NCBI GenBank assembly: GCA_052145775.1
Contig: JBKQNY010000159.1
Coordinates: 1-25,452 of the forward strand
Direction of reading: 5' to 3'
DNA: 25,452 nucleotides
DNA from: CAVYPR01 sp052145775
GTDB taxonomy: Bacteria > Actinomycetota > Acidimicrobiia > Acidimicrobiales > RAAP-2
Below are positions 21,927 to 25,452 of the stretch, in pieces (position 1 is the stretch's first letter; each line of letters opens with the position of its first letter). The translations under genes and the position numbers were made by a program. The notes below the pieces were generated by a model. It worked only from the letters and a program-made list of their open reading frames with translations, was not told where the DNA came from and ran no database searches.

Positions 21927-21959
21927 GTCAACGCATCGTCGGGTGGGCGGCCGCCCGCC

Positions 21960-22682
21960 TCACCGGGGTGAAGCCACGTCGTTGTAACGCCGCAGCAGCC
22001 ACGCCCCCTCGGTGCGCTCCCAGACGGTGAGCGACGCGTGCTCGGTGCGCAGCCCCAGGCGCTCGCACGAGGGCGAGATCGGCAGGAACCGCAGCAGCGT
22101 CGACTCGATCACCCCGGCGTGGCAGGCCACCACCACCGTCTCTCCCCGATGGCGGTCGGCCACGCGGGCCACCGCTGCCGAGGCCCGCTCGACGAACGAG
22201 CGCCAGCTCTCCCCTCCCGGGGCGAGCGGCCGGGAGGGGTCGGCGTCCCAGTCCGGCTCCTCGTAGCGGGCGACGAACTCGGGCCACGTGAGGCCGTCGG
22301 CCTCCCCGGGGTGCAGCTCGCAGAGGTCGCAGTCGGTCGTCACCCCCAGCGGCGGGCCCTCCCGCCAGCGGTCGAGGGCGGGGGCCAGGAGCTCGGCCGT
22401 GGCCACCGCCCGAGGCAGCACCGACGCGTAGAGGGCGGCCACCCCCGACAGCTCCCCCGTGCGGGCCAGCCGGTCGGCCAGCGCCCCCACCTGCGCCAAC
22501 CCTGCGTCGGTCAGCCCCGTGCAGCCGGTCGCCCCACCCACCACCCCGTCCACGTTGCAGACCGCCTCACCGTGGCGGACCAGCACCACGGTGGTGGCCC
22601 CGGGCAACCGGGCGGGCACCGTGCGCACCCCGGGCGGGGGGCCGGGGACGGCGGGGCCCTCGGGCGGCGGGGCCCCGCTCAC
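21960..22682 (-). CDS. Histidine phosphatase (phosphoglycerate mutase-like) superfamily protein
   Basis: A 240-residue predicted phosphatase. The N-terminal catalytic RHGEA (His37) follows VVLVRHG after a proline-rich leader of about 28 residues. Later come the acidic region (CELHPGEADGLTW) and the second histidine, VVACHAGVIESTLL. These are the phospho-acceptor and acid/base elements of the branch 1 family. Substrate is unknown; relatives act on sugar phosphates, nucleotides or proteins. The GTG at 22682 overlaps the TGA of the VWA protein gene (GTGA). It is the last gene of the proA-MoxR-VWA unit seen here. A start nearer the motif is possible because the leader is low complexity. Confidence 0.85.
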   Translation of the reverse strand: MSGAPPPEGPAVPGPPPGVRTVPARLPGATTVVLVRHGEAVCNVDGVVGGATGCTGLTDAGLAQVGALADRLARTGELSGVAALYASVLPRAVATAELLAPALDRWREGPPLGVTTDCDLCELHPGEADGLTWPEFVARYEEPDWDADPSRPLAPGGESWRSFVERASAAVARVADRHRGETVVVACHAGVIESTLLRFLPISPSCERLGLRTEHASLTVWERTEGAWLLRRYNDVASPR

Positions 22683-24133
22683 GCCAGGTCGCCCACGAAC
22701 CGCTCGAGCTGGCGCAGCGTCCGGCACTCCACCACGGCGTCGCAGTGCGCCGCGTACTCGTCCACGATGGAGTCCCCCGAGCCCCAGTAGTCGCGCGGCT
22801 CGGGGTTGAGCCAGTAGACGTGGCGGGCCTGGCGCTGCAGCTGTTCGAGGACCCAGGCCTCCGAGGCGTGGTAGTTGTTCCGACCGTCGCCGAGCACGAG
22901 GAGGCTCGTGCGCGACGACACCTCGTCCCCCCACCGCTGGTTGAACACCGACAGGGCGTGGCCGTAGTCGGAGTGGCCGTCGACCCAGATCACGTCGGCC
23001 TCGGTGTTGATCCGGTGTACCGCCCGGCTCGGGTCGTCGGTCTCCTCGAACAAGCGCGTCACCTCGTCGATGCCGTCGACGAAGACGAAGCTGCGCACCT
23101 TGGAGAACTGCGAGCTGATGGCGTGCACCAGCAGCAGGGTGAAGCGGGCGAAGGAGGCGACCGACCCCGAGATGTCGGCCACCACGAAGATCTCGGGCTT
23201 GGCCGGCCGGGGGTGGCGGAAACGGGGCTCGACCGGCACCCCGCCGGTCGACAGCGAGCGCCGCACGGTGGCCCGGAAGTCGAGCGGGCCCCGGCGCCCG
23301 TGGCGGCGCTTCCTGGCCAGTCGGACGGCCAGCTTGCGCGAGAGGGGGTGCAATGCCAGGCGCAAGGCGGTCAGCTCCTCGCGCGAGGCGTGCATCACGT
23401 CGACGTCCTCGGGGAGGGGCTTTCGGACCGAGCGGGCCAACGCCTCGGACCCGCGGTCCATGACCAGGCGCCGCCGGATCTCGGTCTCGATGGCGCGGCG
23501 CAGCTTCTCGATGCGGGCGCGGTACTCGTCGGCCACCAGCCGTTCCTCGAGCGGCGTCGGGCCGCCGCCGGCCGCGCTCTGGCGGGCCTCGGCCACGAGG
23601 CGCTCGAGCACGCGGTCGAGGTCGAGGTTCCGAAGGGTGCGGTAGAGGTAGTAGGTGCCGCCCACCGGGCGGCCCGGCTCCATGCCGGCGTAGCGGTCGA
23701 CGGCGTAGCGGGCCACCACCGCGGCCAGCCCGGCGTCGCCCGAGAGCAGCGCCCGGTAGAGGAGCTCGGCCAGCTCCTCGGCGCTCACCCGCTCGCCCCC
23801 TCCCCCGCCGCGGCCCCGCCCCTCGCCGCCGGTCCCCCGCCGGCCGGTGCCGGCCGCATCGTCGTCGGTGGGCTCCCCGTCCAAGAGGCCGGCCTCCCCC
23901 TCGTTGGCCTCGGCGGGCAGGCGCGGGGCGAAGTAGATCTCGAAGGCGGTCTCGAAGACCCGCCAGTGCGAGCTGTTCTTGACCAGGGTGGCCGCCAGCG
24001 CGTACTTGAGCGTCTCGCGGTCCTCGAGCGGGACGTGGTGGAGGGCCTCGGCCGCGTCGAGGTGCTCGGTCAAAGAGACCGGCAGGCCGGCCTCACGCAG
24101 CTCGGTGACGAACCCCGACAGGACCTCGAGCAC
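22679..24133 (-). CDS. CoxE-like VWA-domain protein, partner of the MoxR ATPase
   Basis: A 484-residue cytoplasmic protein. The N-terminal half (1-300) is mostly helical and charged, interrupted by a Gly/Arg-rich linker (about 95-115). The C-terminal VWA domain has the MIDAS start VVADISGSVASF (Asp320, Ser322, Ser324), then WVDGHSDYGHALSVF and LVLGDGRNNYHASEAW. Proteins of this type usually work with MoxR AAA+ ATPases as chaperones that mature metal enzymes or complexes; the CO dehydrogenase CoxD/CoxE pair is one example. No such client enzyme lies in this window. The third MIDAS position normally held by Thr looks replaced in the HSDYG stretch. The GTG at 24133 is 15 bp past the MoxR stop. 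Confidence 0.87.
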   Translation of the reverse strand: MLEVLSGFVTELREAGLPVSLTEHLDAAEALHHVPLEDRETLKYALAATLVKNSSHWRVFETAFEIYFAPRLPAEANEGEAGLLDGEPTDDDAAGTGRRGTGGEGRGRGGGGGERVSAEELAELLYRALLSGDAGLAAVVARYAVDRYAGMEPGRPVGGTYYLYRTLRNLDLDRVLERLVAEARQSAAGGGPTPLEERLVADEYRARIEKLRRAIETEIRRRLVMDRGSEALARSVRKPLPEDVDVMHASREELTALRLALHPLSRKLAVRLARKRRHGRRGPLDFRATVRRSLSTGGVPVEPRFRHPRPAKPEIFVVADISGSVASFARFTLLLVHAISSQFSKVRSFVFVDGIDEVTRLFEETDDPSRAVHRINTEADVIWVDGHSDYGHALSVFNQRWGDEVSSRTSLLVLGDGRNNYHASEAWVLEQLQRQARHVYWLNPEPRDYWGSGDSIVDEYAAHCDAVVECRTLRQLERFVGDLA

Positions 24134-24148
24134 GGGCCCGCTCGGGGC

Positions 24149-25093
24149 TCAGACCTCGGCGGACAGCAGTTCCTTGGCCGCCCGCTCGATGTCGCTCTGG
24201 TACTTGAGCAGGATGTGCAGGGTGTCGCGGGCCCCGGCGGCGTCGATCGACTCGAGCCCCAGGACGACGAGGGTCCGGGCCCAGTCGAGGGTCTCGGAGA
24301 CCGAGGGGGCCTTGCGCAGCTCGAGGGTGCGCAGGGAGCGGACGATCCGGGCCACCTGGTCGGCCAGCTCCTCGGTGATCCCCGGGACCCGGGTCCGCAC
24401 GATGGCCCGCTCGCGGTCGAGGTCGGGGTAGTCGACGTGCAGGTAGAGGCAGCGCCTCTTGAGGGCCTCGGAGAGCTCGCGGGTGTTGTTGGAGGTGAGG
24501 AAGACCATCGGCAGGCGGGTGGCCCGCACCGTGCCCAGCTCGGGAATGGAGACCTGGTACTCCGAGAGCACCTCGAGCAGCAGGGCCTCGGTCTCGAGCT
24601 CGACCCGGTCCACCTCGTCGACGAGCAGGACCACCGGCTCGTCGGCCGAGATGGCCTCGAGCAGGGGGCGGGTGAGCAGGAAGTCCGCCGAGAAGATGTC
24701 CTCCTCCAGCTCGCTCCAGGTGGGCCCGCCCGCGTCGGCACCGGGGGCGTCGCCGACCACCTGGCCGGCCTGGATGCGCAGGAGCTGCTTGCGGTAGTTC
24801 CACTCGTAGAGGGCCTTGGACTCGTCGAGGCCCTCGTAGCACTGGAGCCGGATCAGCCGGCTGCCGGTCAGGTCGGCCACCGACTTGGCCAGCTGGGTCT
24901 TGCCGGTCCCGGCCGGCCCCTCGACCAGCACCGGCTTGGCGAGGCGGTCGGCCAGGTAGACGACGCCGGCGATCCCCTCGTCGGCCAGGTAGCCGACCGA
25001 GGCGAGCCCCTCGCGCACCTCGGGCACCGAGTCGAAGCGGGCCGGCCCGGCGTCGGGGATGCCGAGCGCGGCGGGCCCGGGCGTTGCGGTCAC
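24149..25093 (-). CDS. MoxR-family AAA+ ATPase
   Basis: A 314-residue AAA+ chaperone-like ATPase. Visible elements are Walker A GPAGTGKT (59-66), RLQCYEGLDESKALYEWNY, the IFSADFLLTRPLLEAI stretch typical of MoxR proteins, Walker B VVLLVDEVD (Asp159, Glu160), sensor 1 FLTSNNTRELSEAL and the arginine pair in LKRRCLYLHV. A C-terminal helical lid follows. The GTG at 25093 overlaps the proA TGA (GTGA), and GGGGCAGG lies about 7 nt upstream; the frame opens further upstream only inside proA. The CoxE-type partner follows at once. Expected to remodel a client protein using ATP; the client is unknown here. Confidence 0.92.
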   Translation of the reverse strand: MTATPGPAALGIPDAGPARFDSVPEVREGLASVGYLADEGIAGVVYLADRLAKPVLVEGPAGTGKTQLAKSVADLTGSRLIRLQCYEGLDESKALYEWNYRKQLLRIQAGQVVGDAPGADAGGPTWSELEEDIFSADFLLTRPLLEAISADEPVVLLVDEVDRVELETEALLLEVLSEYQVSIPELGTVRATRLPMVFLTSNNTRELSEALKRRCLYLHVDYPDLDRERAIVRTRVPGITEELADQVARIVRSLRTLELRKAPSVSETLDWARTLVVLGLESIDAAGARDTLHILLKYQSDIERAAKELLSAEV

Positions 25094-25452
25094 CGGCGGA
25101 CCTGCCCCTCGCCGCGGACCACCCACTTGACGCAGGTCAGCTCGCGCAGCCCCATCGGGCCGCGGGCGTGGAGCTTCTGGGTGGAGATGCCCACCTCGGC
25201 CCCGAGCCCCAGCTCACCGCCGTCGACGAACCGGGTGGAGGCGTTGACCACCACCGCCGCCGCGTCGACCTGGCGGACGAAGCGCTCGGCGGCGGCGAGG
25301 TCGGCGGTCACGTTGGCCTCGGAGTGGCCCGAGCCGAAGCGGGCGATGTGCTCGACGGCGTCGTCGAGGTCGTCGACCACGGCCACGCTGAGCTTCAAGC
25401 TCAGGAACTCGCGGGCGAAGTCCTCCTCGGTGGCCGGCGCCACCTCGGGCAG
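25090..25452 (-). CDS. proA: Gamma-glutamyl phosphate reductase, C-terminal part (cut by window edge)
   Basis: The reading frame enters from the right edge, so the N-terminal part, including the catalytic cysteine region, is outside the window. The visible 120 codons are the ProA C-terminus: EFLSLKLSVAVVDDLDDAVEHI, FGSGHSEANVTAD, VDAAAVVVNASTRFVDGGE, and the diagnostic GAEVGISTQKLHARGPMGL, ending near KWVVRG. ProA makes glutamate 5-semialdehyde for proline synthesis. The stop is inside the MoxR start (GTGA). There is no sign of damage. Confidence 0.93.
   Translation of the reverse strand: MPEVAPATEEDFAREFLSLKLSVAVVDDLDDAVEHIARFGSGHSEANVTADLAAAERFVRQVDAAAVVVNASTRFVDGGELGLGAEVGISTQKLHARGPMGLRELTCVKWVVRGEGQVRR

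Overview
The window looks like a chromosomal core segment of a very high-GC actinobacterium, most likely from the class Acidimicrobiia or a close relative. G+C is around 70% by eye. The placement rests on three things. The gene order xerC-rpsB-tsf-pyrH-frr-cdsA-dxr-rip/rseP-ispG-proS matches the order remembered for Mycobacterium tuberculosis. There is an MtrA/MtrB-type two-component pair followed by a GerMN lipoprotein, and a class II DAHP synthase. A secreted protein carries tandem repeats of the YWLVASDGG type, which I associate from memory with Acidimicrobiia. No tRNA, rRNA, CRISPR array or mobile element was seen.

Left part (1-11564, all minus strand). A nine-gene cluster runs leftwards: rpsB, tsf, pyrH, frr, cdsA, dxr, rseP, ispG and proS. 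It covers translation, UMP kinase, phospholipid synthesis, the MEP isoprenoid pathway and an intramembrane protease. Several junctions are 4-bp GTGA overlaps, and the cluster ends in a clear intrinsic terminator at 10-42. proS seems to have an additional promoter of its own. xerC lies upstream on the same strand.

Middle part (11765-17655). A Tat-type, family 5 solute-binding protein without transporter partners is followed by mtrA, mtrB and a short GerMN-domain lipoprotein that stands where LpqB normally does. The lipoprotein gene meets rsfS tail to tail with overlapping stop codons. rsfS belongs to a minus-strand set with nadD and a small tail-anchored protein.

Right part (17656-25452). aroG diverges from nadD. 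Next come an exported protein with five exact 42-residue repeats and a GH25-like lysozyme domain, behind a conspicuous inverted repeat, and then an APH-family kinase. Converging on these from the right edge is a tightly coupled minus-strand set: proA (5' end outside the window), a MoxR-type AAA+ ATPase, a CoxE-type VWA protein and a histidine phosphatase.

Recurring themes are translational coupling, putative leaderless promoters (TANNNT 5-9 nt before a start codon that lacks a Shine-Dalgarno sequence), and a marked rise in ACA threonine codons in the three exported-protein genes. I found no clear new defence or mobile system. The most unusual items are the GerMN-only LpqB position, the very long acidic N-terminus of CdsA, the repeat-GH25 protein with its operator-like upstream site, and the proA-MoxR-CoxE-phosphatase unit. 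Starts, promoters and repeats were read by eye; no database search was run.
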